A stretch of 64,000 nt of DNA from Alistipes onderdonkii (lineage in GTDB: Bacteria > Bacteroidota > Bacteroidia > Bacteroidales > Rikenellaceae). Shown piece by piece: positions 35,239 through 42,726 of this stretch; the stretch's first letter is position 1; every line of letters starts with the position of its first letter. The stretch lies in contig NZ_CP102251.1 in the NCBI RefSeq assembly GCF_025145285.1, positions 124,001 through 188,000 of the forward strand, given 5' to 3'. The notes below the pieces were generated by a model. That model searched no databases. It saw only the letters and a program-made list of their open reading frames with translations, and was not told the DNA's origin. The translations under genes were made by a program, and so were the position numbers.

Positions 35239-35747
35239 ATCCGGAAGTGTTGTTTCGGCAAATTATTATTGAAAACCAGCAGGTAACCGCGGTTGTCCAC
35301 CGTCGTCGAACGGTGCGCCGCGACGATTTGCAGGCACATGGCCCGGCGTTCACGCCCGTCGTAGGGGGACATGACCGCTACCGTATTCCCGGCGGCGGCC
35401 GCATCGCCGACCAGCGCGAGCGTCTCCGCCCGGGACAGTCCGCGCGTCGCTATGCAGAACTCCGCATCCGCACGATTCAGGCCAAAAGAGGCGTAACCGC
35501 AATGGATCGCCAGATTTTGCAGCTGCACGGCGCGGCGTTCGGGCACTCCAGCCGCGAGCAGTTCGCGGAACAACGCCCGGTCGCCGGGAAGCAGCGTATC
35601 GCGCATGAACACATTACGCACGACGTCGTATACGAAAGGCGAATGCACGCCGTGCCCACGGAAGAAACGGGCCCGGGAGAGCCTGTTACGCAGCTCAGTG
35701 ACCCGCCCGTAAAATTTCAAACCGAGTTTATGGCCGCCGATCCCCAT
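35235..35747 (-). CDS. Conserved protein, remnant-like methyltransferase relative
   Basis: 170 aa. 'FFRGHGVHSPFVYDVVRNVF' is the N-terminal signature of a Bacteroidetes family annotated as hypothetical or O-methyltransferase-like. The middle has 'DAEFCIATRGLSRAETLALV' but no complete SAM-binding glycine loop, so enzyme activity is doubtful. It lies 5 bp after the flavoprotein gene and overlaps the adenosyltransferase gene, forming a three-gene operon. Confidence 0.65.
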   Translation of the reverse strand: MGIGGHKLGLKFYGRVTELRNRLSRARFFRGHGVHSPFVYDVVRNVFMRDTLLPGDRALFRELLAAGVPERRAVQLQNLAIHCGYASFGLNRADAEFCIATRGLSRAETLALVGDAAAAGNTVAVMSPYDGRERRAMCLQIVAAHRSTTVDNRGYLLVFNNNLPKQHFRI

Positions 35748-35752
35748 AACCG

Positions 35753-37030
35753 TTATTTTTTCAACAGTCCCGCAAGACGCCCCGTCGAAAAGGCGATCTG
35801 GAGGTTATAACCGCCCGTATTCGCATCGAGGTCGAGCACTTCGCCCGCGAAATAGAGCCCCCGAACCTTCAGCGATTCCATGGTATAGGGGTTGACCTCG
35901 GCGCAGGAAACGCCCCCGGCCGTCACGATGGCGTATTCGAACGGCGCATAGTCCGTGATGGGGAAAGTGAATCCCTTGAGCGTCTTTATAAGGCGGGTTA
36001 TCTCCTCTTCGGTGAGCTTGCCGACGTAATTCTTGGAATGGATGTCCAGTTCCTGCGCCAGCGGCATCACCAGGGGTTTCGGCACCAGCTTGCGCAGCAG
36101 TTCGCCGAAAAACTCCGTGGGTTCCATCCCGGCTATCTCGCGGGCGATACGCTCGTGCAGGATTTCCTCCGTGAGCGCAGGCTTCAGGTCGACGACCAGT
36201 TTCACGCGGCGCCCGTCGATCAGTGCGTCGACCGCATCGCGGCTCATGCGCAGCGCCACGGCACCCTCGATGCCGCGCTCGGAGAAGCCCAGTTCGCCGA
36301 ACTCCTCGCGCACGGGTTCGCCGTCGATATGGAGCACGGCCCTGATGTTTTTCAGCAACAGGCCGTCGAGGTAACCGATCTGCGGATGCGACGAAACGAG
36401 CGGCGTCAGCGAAGGGCGCACAGGCTCGACGGTATGTCCCAGGTCGGCCGCAAAGGTGTAGCCGTCGCCCGTGGAACCCGTGGCGGGATAGGAAACGCCG
36501 CCCGTGGCGACGATCACCTGCGGACACTCCTCCTTGCGTTCGAAACCGCGCCTGTTGATATAGCGGACGCCGAAGACCTTGTCGCCCAGGGTCATGATCT
36601 CCGTCACGCGCGTATTATAAATGATCTTCACGCCGTTCTCGTAGCAATATTCCAACAGCGCATTGGCGATGTCCCACGCCTTGCCGCTCTTGGGAAAGAC
36701 GCGCTCGCCGCGTTCGATGTCGAGCTTCACCCCGGCCTTTTCGAAGAAACGGATGGCGGCGCGGTTATTGAACTCGGCAAAAGCCTGTCCGAGAAACTCC
36801 GCGTTGGTACGCACCTGCGCGGCGAACTCCTCGGCCGGCCGTGCGTTGGTGACGTTGCAGCGCCCTTTGCCCGTGATACGGACTTTACGGCCCGACTTGT
36901 CCATCTTCTCAATCAGCAGCACACGCTTGCCGTCGCGCGCCGCCGTACCTGCGGCCATCATGCCCGCTGCCCCCGCCCCGATGACGATCACGTCGTACGG
37001 CCGGATTTCTTTTTCTTCGATTTGTTCCAT
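35753..37030 (-). CDS. HI0933/YhiN-family NAD(P)/FAD-dependent oxidoreductase
   Basis: 425 aa. The FAD-binding GxGxxG is 'VIVIGAGAAGMMAAGTAARD' (from about residue 15), with 'TGKGRCNVTN' and 'VATGGVSYPATGSTGDGYTF' typical of the HI0933 family, and the C-terminal 'GLYFAGEVLDLDANTGGYNL'. The physiological substrate of this family is not settled. First gene of the operon with the adenosyltransferase; the promoter at 37038-37045 faces away from that of nusB. Confidence 0.9.
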   Translation of the reverse strand: MEQIEEKEIRPYDVIVIGAGAAGMMAAGTAARDGKRVLLIEKMDKSGRKVRITGKGRCNVTNARPAEEFAAQVRTNAEFLGQAFAEFNNRAAIRFFEKAGVKLDIERGERVFPKSGKAWDIANALLEYCYENGVKIIYNTRVTEIMTLGDKVFGVRYINRRGFERKEECPQVIVATGGVSYPATGSTGDGYTFAADLGHTVEPVRPSLTPLVSSHPQIGYLDGLLLKNIRAVLHIDGEPVREEFGELGFSERGIEGAVALRMSRDAVDALIDGRRVKLVVDLKPALTEEILHERIAREIAGMEPTEFFGELLRKLVPKPLVMPLAQELDIHSKNYVGKLTEEEITRLIKTLKGFTFPITDYAPFEYAIVTAGGVSCAEVNPYTMESLKVRGLYFAGEVLDLDANTGGYNLQIAFSTGRLAGLLKK

Positions 37031-37037
37031 ACGGCTG

Positions 37038-37045
37038 CAAAGATA
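37038..37045 (-). promoter_or_regulatory. Promoter -7 box of the HI0933-ATR operon
   Basis: TATCTTTG on the minus strand, close to the ATG at 37030, which implies a very short leader. It is divergent from the nusB promoter 35 bp away. Confidence 0.7.
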
Positions 37046-37079
37046 GACAATAATTCTTTCTTTCCGGAAAAATTTTTCC

Positions 37080-37087
37080 TATCTTTG
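37080..37087 (+). promoter_or_regulatory. Promoter -7 box of nusB
   Basis: TATCTTTG followed by GCGG, 27 bp before the ATG at 37115; perfect match to TAnnTTTG. Confidence 0.75.
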
Positions 37088-37114
37088 CGGCCGAAAAAAC
37101 CGTTCTAAACAGAT

Positions 37115-38050
37115 ATGTTGAGCAGAAGATTACTCCGTATAAAGGTCGTCAAGGCACTGTTCGCCCACCTCAAATCGGGCGCCGACAACATGATGGCATC
37201 GGAAAAAACGCTGATGGCGTCCGTAGACAAGGCCTACGACCTCTATTTCCAGATCCTGACCCTCCCCGTGGAACTGACGCGCTACGCCGAACAGCGGCAG
37301 GAACTGGCCAAACAGAAAAAACTGCCGACATACGAAGACCTCAACCCCAATACCAAGTTCGTAGACAACCAGGTGATCCGCGTCATCGCCAACAGCGATG
37401 CCGTGAACGACCATATCGCCGCCCGCAAGCTGGGCTGGGGCCGCCATCCGGAGCTGATCCGTACGCTCTATACACAGCTCTCGGAAAGCGACTATTTCAA
37501 GGATTACATGCTGCGCGAGGAGCGCTCGTTCGCCGACGACCGCAAGCTGCTCGAAGATTTCTTCAAGGAGCTGCAGAGCTGCGAGGCACTGGAAACCGAG
37601 CTGGAAGAGATGTCGATCCTCTGGAGCGACGACCTGCCTTACATCGTGATGATGATCCTGCGTTCGCTCTCGGGCCTAAAACCGTCGCACACCGAGCTGA
37701 AAGTCCCCTCGAAGTTCAAGAGCGACGAAGACCCCGAATTCGTGAAGACGCTTTTCGAAAAATCGCTGGTCAACTACGATGCCTACCAGGATTACATCGA
37801 AAAGTTCACCGCCAACTGGGACGTGGAACGCATCGTGTTCATGGACAACCTGATCATCGGCACGGCCATGGCCGAACTGACCTCGTTCCCGTCGATTCCC
37901 GTCAAGGTGACGCTCGACGAGTACATCGAGATTTCGAAATACTACTCGACCCCCGGCAGCAGCACCTTCATCAACGGCGTGCTGGACAAGATCGTCGAAT
38001 CGCTCACCGCCGAAGGCCGCATCAGGAAAGCCGGCCGCGGCCTTATCTGA
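37115..38050 (+). CDS. nusB: Transcription antitermination factor NusB
   Basis: 311 aa, the long Bacteroidetes form. An N-terminal 'SRRLLRIKVVKALFAHL' precedes a helical insertion, and the C-terminal NusB domain is clear: 'NWDVERIVFMDNLIIGTAMA' and 'KVTLDEYIEISKYYSTPGSS' with 'FINGVLDKIVESL'. NusB binds boxA RNA with NusE and supports antitermination of rRNA operons. The next gene starts 6 bp later, so they share a transcript. Confidence 0.95.
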   Translation: MLSRRLLRIKVVKALFAHLKSGADNMMASEKTLMASVDKAYDLYFQILTLPVELTRYAEQRQELAKQKKLPTYEDLNPNTKFVDNQVIRVIANSDAVNDHIAARKLGWGRHPELIRTLYTQLSESDYFKDYMLREERSFADDRKLLEDFFKELQSCEALETELEEMSILWSDDLPYIVMMILRSLSGLKPSHTELKVPSKFKSDEDPEFVKTLFEKSLVNYDAYQDYIEKFTANWDVERIVFMDNLIIGTAMAELTSFPSIPVKVTLDEYIEISKYYSTPGSSTFINGVLDKIVESLTAEGRIRKAGRGLI

Positions 38051-38056
38051 GTCCCG

Positions 38057-38479
38057 ATGCTGCGCGAGGTGTTGTTGCTGACGCTGGCCGTGACGACCGC
38101 GGCATGCGGCACCCGGCAGGCACGCACCGGCGAGACCGGGCGGAAAGGCCGGATTATCGCCGTCACGGACACGATCCTCGACACGGGCGGCACGGATACC
38201 GTGCGTTTCGGACGCATGCACTCGGGGGAGGTGGCCGTGCTCAGGCTCTGGATCGAAAACCGGGCATCGAAGCCCGTAGCCATCACCCGATACGACCGCA
38301 GCTGCGGGTGCACGACGCTCGGATATGATGCACAGCCCATTACGCCGGGCGATGCGCAGCAGGTATCGCTCACCTTCGATGCGTGGGGCGAATGGGGCTG
38401 GCAGCTCAAGACGCTGGACATCGCATTCGCCGGCGGGCGGAAACCCCTGAGGCTGTTCATCGAGGCCGAAGTGGAATAA
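38057..38479 (+). CDS. DUF1573 lipoprotein
   Basis: 140 aa. Lipobox TAAC (Cys17). The DUF1573 pattern is seen as 'FGRMHSGEVAVLRLWIENRA', 'YDRSCGCTTLGYDAQPITPG' and 'VSLTFDAWGEWG'. This family has an Ig-like fold and is common in Bacteroidetes envelopes, role unknown. It is co-transcribed after nusB and followed by a separate promoter for yajC. Confidence 0.85.
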   Translation: MLREVLLLTLAVTTAACGTRQARTGETGRKGRIIAVTDTILDTGGTDTVRFGRMHSGEVAVLRLWIENRASKPVAITRYDRSCGCTTLGYDAQPITPGDAQQVSLTFDAWGEWGWQLKTLDIAFAGGRKPLRLFIEAEVE

Positions 38480-38505
38480 ACATTTGTGTATTCGACAATA
38501 TTTCG

Positions 38506-38513
38506 TATATTTG
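38506..38513 (+). promoter_or_regulatory. Promoter -7 box of yajC
   Basis: TATATTTG with a TTG at 38484-38486, 19 bp upstream, the expected Bacteroidetes spacing. The ATG is at 38553. Confidence 0.75.
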
Positions 38514-38552
38514 TTCCGTTAACGGAAATAAACACTTAAAACATAACGACGT

Positions 38553-38873
38553 ATGATTAATTTTCTTCAGGTGCCGCCCGTAGAGCCCCAGCCGGGTTTC
38601 ATGCAGCAGTACAGTTTCATCATTATGATCGGCCTCATGGTGCTGGTTTTATGGCTCTTCATGTGGCGACCCGAATCCAAGCGCCGCAAGCAGATGCAGG
38701 CATTCCGCGAAGGCCTGAAAAAAGGTGACAAGGTAATTACCGCCGGCGGCATTTACGGCACGGTGAAAGAGATCAAGGAGACAACCCTGCTGATCGAGGT
38801 GGACGGCAACGTCACGCTGCGCATCGACAAGAACATGGTCGTAGCCGACAACAGCGACCTTCAGCGCCAGTAA
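38553..38873 (+). CDS. yajC: Preprotein translocase subunit YajC
   Basis: 106 aa. A single membrane helix ('FIIMIGLMVLVLWLFMW', about 27-43) is followed by 'RPESKRRKQMQAFREGLKKG' and 'KVITAGGIYGTVKEI', the YajC signature. It is an accessory subunit of the SecDF-YajC complex in the inner membrane. A perfect terminator follows 18 bp after the stop. Confidence 0.95.
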   Translation: MINFLQVPPVEPQPGFMQQYSFIIMIGLMVLVLWLFMWRPESKRRKQMQAFREGLKKGDKVITAGGIYGTVKEIKETTLLIEVDGNVTLRIDKNMVVADNSDLQRQ

Positions 38874-38891
38874 AAACCGCTTTCAGATATG

Positions 38892-38921
38892 AAAAAAGCT
38901 GCAAATTTTTGCAGCTTTTTT
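38892..38921 (+). terminator. Terminator after yajC
   Basis: AAAAAAGCTGCAA-ATTT-TTGCAGCTTTTTT, a perfect stem with A and T runs, usable in both directions. Confidence 0.9.
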
Positions 38922-39197
38922 ATTTGCAGGTTCAAATTTTTTATTTTACATTTGCATACCTGTCCGGGAAACCCGGGCACAGTCCCAACAACATTGTCGA
39001 GGGGGGGGGGAATTTCTAAGCGCCTCTTACAGATTACCTCTTTCTCGGCAATGTTTTTTTATGCCCGTATGTCTGCAAACGATCCTGCGGGGATTTTGGC
39101 CCAAATCCGCGGCCGGCCGGCAAGGCGTCCCCAGAAAATTCGGGACAAAAAATCCTGAACGCGCAAACAAGGCAGCAGATGCAACCGGTTTTATCGT
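38922..39197. other. Intergenic region with a G10 tract
   Basis: No gene. Ten consecutive G lie at 39001-39010. The only open frames here start inside the terminator or run antisense and have no protein-like features. Confidence 0.5.
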
Positions 39198-39205
39198 TAT
39201 ATTTG
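39198..39205 (+). promoter_or_regulatory. Promoter -7 box of the TSCPD gene
   Basis: TATATTTG followed by CATCC, 26 bp before the ATG at 39231. Confidence 0.75.
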
Positions 39206-39230
39206 CATCCGGATTCTTCAACGCATACAC

Positions 39231-39479
39231 ATGACCCGACACATATCCTACCCTACCCTCGGCACCTGTTCCCGGCAGATCGACATCGAACTGGAAGACG
39301 GCATCATCCGCAATGTGACGTTCACGGGCGGCTGCCACGGCAACACGCAGGGCATAGCGGCGCTCGTGCGCGGCATGAAAGCCGCCGACGCGATAGCCCG
39401 GCTGGAAGGCATCGACTGCCGCGGCAAGGGCACGTCGTGCCCCGACCAGCTGGCCAAAGCCCTCAGGCAGGCGCTCTGA
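39231..39479 (+). CDS. TSCPD-domain protein (TIGR03905 type)
   Basis: 82 aa. 'YPTLGTCSRQIDIELEDGII' , 'FTGGCHGNTQGIAALVRGM' and 'CRGKGTSCPDQLAKAL' contain the three conserved cysteines and the TSCPD motif. The domain also occurs at the C-terminus of vitamin B12-dependent ribonucleotide reductases; the stand-alone form is of unknown role and probably binds metal. Confidence 0.9.
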   Translation: MTRHISYPTLGTCSRQIDIELEDGIIRNVTFTGGCHGNTQGIAALVRGMKAADAIARLEGIDCRGKGTSCPDQLAKALRQAL

Positions 39480-39544
39480 ACCAACGCAGCATCTGTTCGG
39501 GAACGGATTTTGCAGACGGAGCATAAGATCAAAACAGAAAAACT

Positions 39545-39796
39545 ATGTATTTCGTATGGTATCTCCTGCTCGGCCTGGCATCCGGATGGATCGCCAACCT
39601 CATTGTCAAAGGCAGCGGCTCGGGGCTCATCGTCAACCTCGTCGTAGGGCTGGTAGGCGGCGTGCTCGGCGGCTGGCTCTTTTCGTTCTTCGGGCTGGTT
39701 CCGGCAGGCACGCTGGGCAGCCTGGCCACATCGGTCATCGGCGCCGTGGTGCTGCTATGGATTGCCGCGGCCATCTCACACAAGAAAATCCGTTAA
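39545..39796 (+). CDS. GlsB/YeaQ/YmgE-family membrane protein
   Basis: 83 aa with three hydrophobic segments and the glycine-rich pattern 'LGLASGWIANLIVKGSGSGL' and 'VVGLVGGVLGGWLFSFFGL' of the transglycosylase-associated family. Small stress-associated inner-membrane protein. Followed 13 bp later by a small acidic protein. Confidence 0.88.
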   Translation: MYFVWYLLLGLASGWIANLIVKGSGSGLIVNLVVGLVGGVLGGWLFSFFGLVPAGTLGSLATSVIGAVVLLWIAAAISHKKIR

Positions 39797-39809
39797 ACCC
39801 GCAACGATT

Positions 39810-39992
39810 ATGGACAACATGAAAAACGGCGGACACGCCGGCACCGCAGAAGCGGAAAATGCGGAGACCATGGATCTCCTGACAGGAATGCTCGATGCCG
39901 CAACCCATTGCGGCGACAACGACGGGGACGGCAAGGAGCCGGCAAAAACTGCCGGAACCGCCGACATTCAGGACGGGAATATGCAAAAATAA
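39810..39992 (+). CDS. Small acidic hypothetical protein
   Basis: 60 aa (MDNMKNGGHAGTAEAENAET), Asp/Glu/Gly-rich, no known domain. Same orientation as the preceding gene and ending 38 bp before a strong terminator, which supports it as a real last gene of the unit. Confidence 0.5.
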   Translation: MDNMKNGGHAGTAEAENAETMDLLTGMLDAATHCGDNDGDGKEPAKTAGTADIQDGNMQK

Positions 39993-40030
39993 CCGCCAAA
40001 CCGACCCGGTGCTGTGGCTGTAAAACCGGG

Positions 40031-40059
40031 AAAGGGGACTCGATAAGTCCCCTTTTTTT
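40031..40059 (+). terminator. Terminator
   Basis: AAAGGGGACT-CGATA-AGTCCCCTTT followed by further T; 10-bp perfect stem. Confidence 0.9.
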
Positions 40060-40293
40060 GTACCACCTCCCGCACAGCCGGGACGGCAAGCGACACTCCG
40101 ATTATTCGGTTCAACACACGAATTGCTTCGCATCAGATCAATTAATTTAAAAACACCCCAACAAAACGAATTATTTCGGCATAACAAGGGAATGTTATCA
40201 ATATATTATTATTTATATCGCACAATGTTTGCAAAATCATTTATTTTTAATTTAATTTGCGATAAGCAAACAACCCAAATACAACCCACTTTT
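40060..40293. other. AT-rich upstream region of the NVEALA gene
   Basis: No gene is convincing. A TTAATTTG near 40252-40259, about 35 bp before the ATG, is close to the -7 consensus. Confidence 0.35.
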
Positions 40294-40620
40294 ATGAAAA
40301 CATTTAAAATCATGATGGCCATTGCGGTCGCCATCTTTGCGACTACGTCGCTGATCGTGTCACTGACTTCTCCCATTAAATCCCTGCTGGATGTCAACGT
40401 AAAAGCCTTAACTCAAGATGAAGGGGGAACCGGAGGAATCGGGGGAGGCGAAGGTAGTGTGATTGCATATTACGGGCCGAATGGCACATATGAGGTTAAA
40501 TGCCCAAAGTATCACATGGATCCTTCTGGTCATATAGTAACAGAATTCGACAAAAGAAAAGGTACATATTGTGAACGCACGGATACAACGCCGTGCACGC
40601 CCTACTACCCTTGTTCATAA
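40294..40620 (+). CDS. NVEALA-type secreted peptide precursor
   Basis: 108 aa. The N-terminus 'MKTFKIMMAIAVAIFATTSL' is a membrane-targeting leader, and 'LLDVNVKALTQDE' (about 32-44) is the NVEALA motif that marks the processing region in this Bacteroidetes family. The mature part begins with a glycine-rich linker (GGTGGIGGGEG) and ends with a cysteine-containing tail (CERTDTTPCTPYYPC). NVEALA proteins are thought to be exported peptides of unknown role. It heads a group with a propeller lipoprotein and a membrane thioredoxin-like protein. Confidence 0.8.
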   Translation: MKTFKIMMAIAVAIFATTSLIVSLTSPIKSLLDVNVKALTQDEGGTGGIGGGEGSVIAYYGPNGTYEVKCPKYHMDPSGHIVTEFDKRKGTYCERTDTTPCTPYYPCS

Positions 40621-40638
40621 TTAGATATCGACGACGTT

Positions 40639-41808
40639 ATGTACAAATCATATATTGCTATATTTTTGCTGTGCAGCCTGTGCCCCTCATGCGGAACCCG
40701 GCAGGACACTGCACAGAATACAGATGGGATGACCCGGCTCCTATTGACCAAGGAGACCGAAGCCACGCCTGCCGATTTTATCGCCGATTACCGGTATGTG
40801 CCGCTGGGGACAACCCGGCAACCCGTGGGTAATATAGACCAGTTGCTCGTGACCGACGACCGGATCATCGTTGTGGACAAGGAGAGGGCGCAAACAGTTT
40901 TTATTTTCGACCTCAACGGTAACCCCTGCGCTGAAATATACAGGCCCGGCCGGGGGCCACAGGAATACAACCATATAGACCATGTGACGCTGACCCCGGG
41001 ACAGAAGCCGCTACTGGCTGTACTCGATAAAATGGGAAGCAAAGTATTATTCTATGGTTTAGACGGTAAATTCATCCGTTTTTCTCCAATTCCTTTCCGT
41101 TTTACAGGTATGGAATATTTAAATAAGAATGAATTACTCTGTTATGCAAATGCCTATATCCAACAAGATCCTATCTTTAAGAAACGTGAAGACACTAACA
41201 GGCTGCTCTTTTTTACGGACAATAAGTTCCAGATCAAGGCCAGTGCACTGACCAACCGAGCGAAAAAACGTAAAATCAGCTTTACGGTTCCTTTTGTAAA
41301 ATGGAACGGCGAAGAAATATTGGTGAATCCGAATATGACCGATACGATTTACCGACTTGATGGGCATGACCTGCAACCGCTTTATTATGTGGATAAGTCC
41401 GCATTAGGCCCCGTACTGCCGACAGAGGATCTTACTGACGAGCAGATTTTAGAACTGGGCGTAAAAGCGCCTGTCTTTGGCGGTGATTTCATATCGGGAA
41501 AGAATTTTTTATTCGTAGATGTTTCCATGCCACCTACAAAGACTATCGACAGATATTGCTATTCAAAAACGAGCCGGAAACTCTATTTCCTTAAGAATAC
41601 CCCGAGATCCGGAGACAGGGCCTTGGCTGAAATGGCTTTCGTCGGAATTATGGGTTCTTGGAAGGATCAGTTCATCGCACATGTACCCGCCTATGTAGTC
41701 CCGATGGTATACCAGCGGGACGGAACGGACAACCCGGTATTGAAGAATATCGGCGAAGATGCCAATCCCGTGCTGGTTTTCTATACGCTCAAGGAACCCG
41801 ACCTATGA
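40639..41808 (+). CDS. Six-bladed beta-propeller lipoprotein (BF3164 type)
   Basis: 389 aa. Lipobox LCPSC (Cys17). 'VPLGTTRQPVGNIDQLLVTD' and 'GNPCAEIYRPGRGPQEYNHI' are the hallmark first blade of the family. The start is 18 bp after the NVEALA gene and its stop overlaps the next start, so the three are cotranscribed. Such propellers often stand next to NVEALA peptides in this phylum. A paralogue lies at 59941-61050. Confidence 0.85.
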   Translation: MYKSYIAIFLLCSLCPSCGTRQDTAQNTDGMTRLLLTKETEATPADFIADYRYVPLGTTRQPVGNIDQLLVTDDRIIVVDKERAQTVFIFDLNGNPCAEIYRPGRGPQEYNHIDHVTLTPGQKPLLAVLDKMGSKVLFYGLDGKFIRFSPIPFRFTGMEYLNKNELLCYANAYIQQDPIFKKREDTNRLLFFTDNKFQIKASALTNRAKKRKISFTVPFVKWNGEEILVNPNMTDTIYRLDGHDLQPLYYVDKSALGPVLPTEDLTDEQILELGVKAPVFGGDFISGKNFLFVDVSMPPTKTIDRYCYSKTSRKLYFLKNTPRSGDRALAEMAFVGIMGSWKDQFIAHVPAYVVPMVYQRDGTDNPVLKNIGEDANPVLVFYTLKEPDL

Positions 41809-42416
41809 AATGGGACAGAATATTGACCTACGGTCTGTTATCCCTTCTTTTCATCGTCGACGCGGTATTGTTGGTGCGGGTTTTCAGGCTGCAGGAAGAG
41901 ATCCTATTGAAAGACCGGATAATCGACAAATTAACCATGTCCCAATACATTGCAGACTGCACGGCCACGAATCTGAATGTAAACTACCGTTACGGCGGAT
42001 TGCCTGTCGGGGACTGCGAGACCGAAGATTCCGCAGGAATCCGTTGCCCGCTCATGGCAATCGTCCGCCAGCCGACGCTGGTATTCCGCTATTGCGACCG
42101 TGCCTGCGGCGAATGCATCTCATTCGGCGCGGATAAACTCGCAAGGGAGTTGGAAGGCTCGAATATTCCGGTCGTATTCCTTGCCCGCTATGACAATATC
42201 CAGGAGATGAGGCGGCAGGGGCCGAGGATTAATCCATGGGGGTTCCGGATGTTGAATGTGGAAAAAATACTCGATCTGGATGAAAAACTGCTCCCCTATT
42301 ACTGCATAATAGACGAACGAGGTGCCGTACACGATATTTTCATTCCGGAGAAATCCCGCCCCTCGACGACAAATCAATATCTGGCCTGTATAAAAGACAA
42401 ATACGGGAACCGGTAA
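41805..42416 (+). CDS. Membrane-anchored thioredoxin-like protein
   Basis: 203 aa from the ATG that overlaps the propeller stop. An N-terminal membrane helix ('ILTYGLLSLLFIVDAVLLV') is followed by a coil and a domain with 'QPTLVFRYCDRACGECISFG', where a strand leads into closely spaced cysteines as in thioredoxin folds, then 'SNIPVVFLARYDNIQEMRRQ' and 'YYCIIDERGAVHDIFIPEK'. The motif is CDRACGEC rather than CxxC alone. Probably periplasmic, acting on disulfides of the neighbouring exported peptide or propeller; that is inference. Confidence 0.65.
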   Translation: MKWDRILTYGLLSLLFIVDAVLLVRVFRLQEEILLKDRIIDKLTMSQYIADCTATNLNVNYRYGGLPVGDCETEDSAGIRCPLMAIVRQPTLVFRYCDRACGECISFGADKLARELEGSNIPVVFLARYDNIQEMRRQGPRINPWGFRMLNVEKILDLDEKLLPYYCIIDERGAVHDIFIPEKSRPSTTNQYLACIKDKYGNR

Positions 42417-42420
42417 AACA

Positions 42421-42458
42421 GCAAATTCCCCGCAATATGATGATTGCGGGGAATTTGC
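42421..42458. terminator. Terminator between the trio and tRNA-Gln
   Basis: GCAAATTCCCCGCAA (42421-42435) pairs perfectly with 42444-42458. It can end transcription of the + strand trio and, from the other side, of the tRNA. Confidence 0.85.
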
Positions 42459-42468
42459 CTTAATTTCG

Positions 42469-42539
42469 TTGAGCTGCCAGGACTCGAACCTGGAACGACA
42501 GAACCAAAATCTGCTGTGTTACCATTACACCACAGCTCA
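42469..42539 (-). tRNA. tRNA-Gln (anticodon TTG)
   Basis: 71 nt on the minus strand. The acceptor stem is TGAGCTG/CAGCTCA with discriminator A, the D-arm contains TGTAATGGTAACAC, the anticodon loop TTTTGGT reads TTG, and the T-arm is CCAGGTTCGAGTCCTGG. No CCA is encoded. No integrase or repeated end lies beside it, so it is not an attachment site here. Confidence 0.95.
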
Positions 42540-42643
42540 ATCCGTTGCTCGAAAGCGGGACAAAGATAAGCAAAAAATCGTAATTTACAATCGGGAAACG
42601 GAAAAATGCCCGACTCTTGCAGGTGTGCAAGAAAGAATTTCAT

Positions 42644-42651
42644 TACTTTTG
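42644..42651 (+). promoter_or_regulatory. Promoter -7 box of nhaD
   Basis: TACTTTTG followed by CACGC, 76 bp before the ATG at 42727. Confidence 0.65.
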
Positions 42652-42726
42652 CACGCATGGAGCCGACAAGCCGGACAACGGGCCGGCAGGCGCCCTGCTG
42701 AAACTGAACGATTAATACGATAAGAT

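Noticed and set aside
38889..39158. 89-codon open frame on +
   Set aside because: It starts inside the yajC terminator hairpin and includes the G10 tract.
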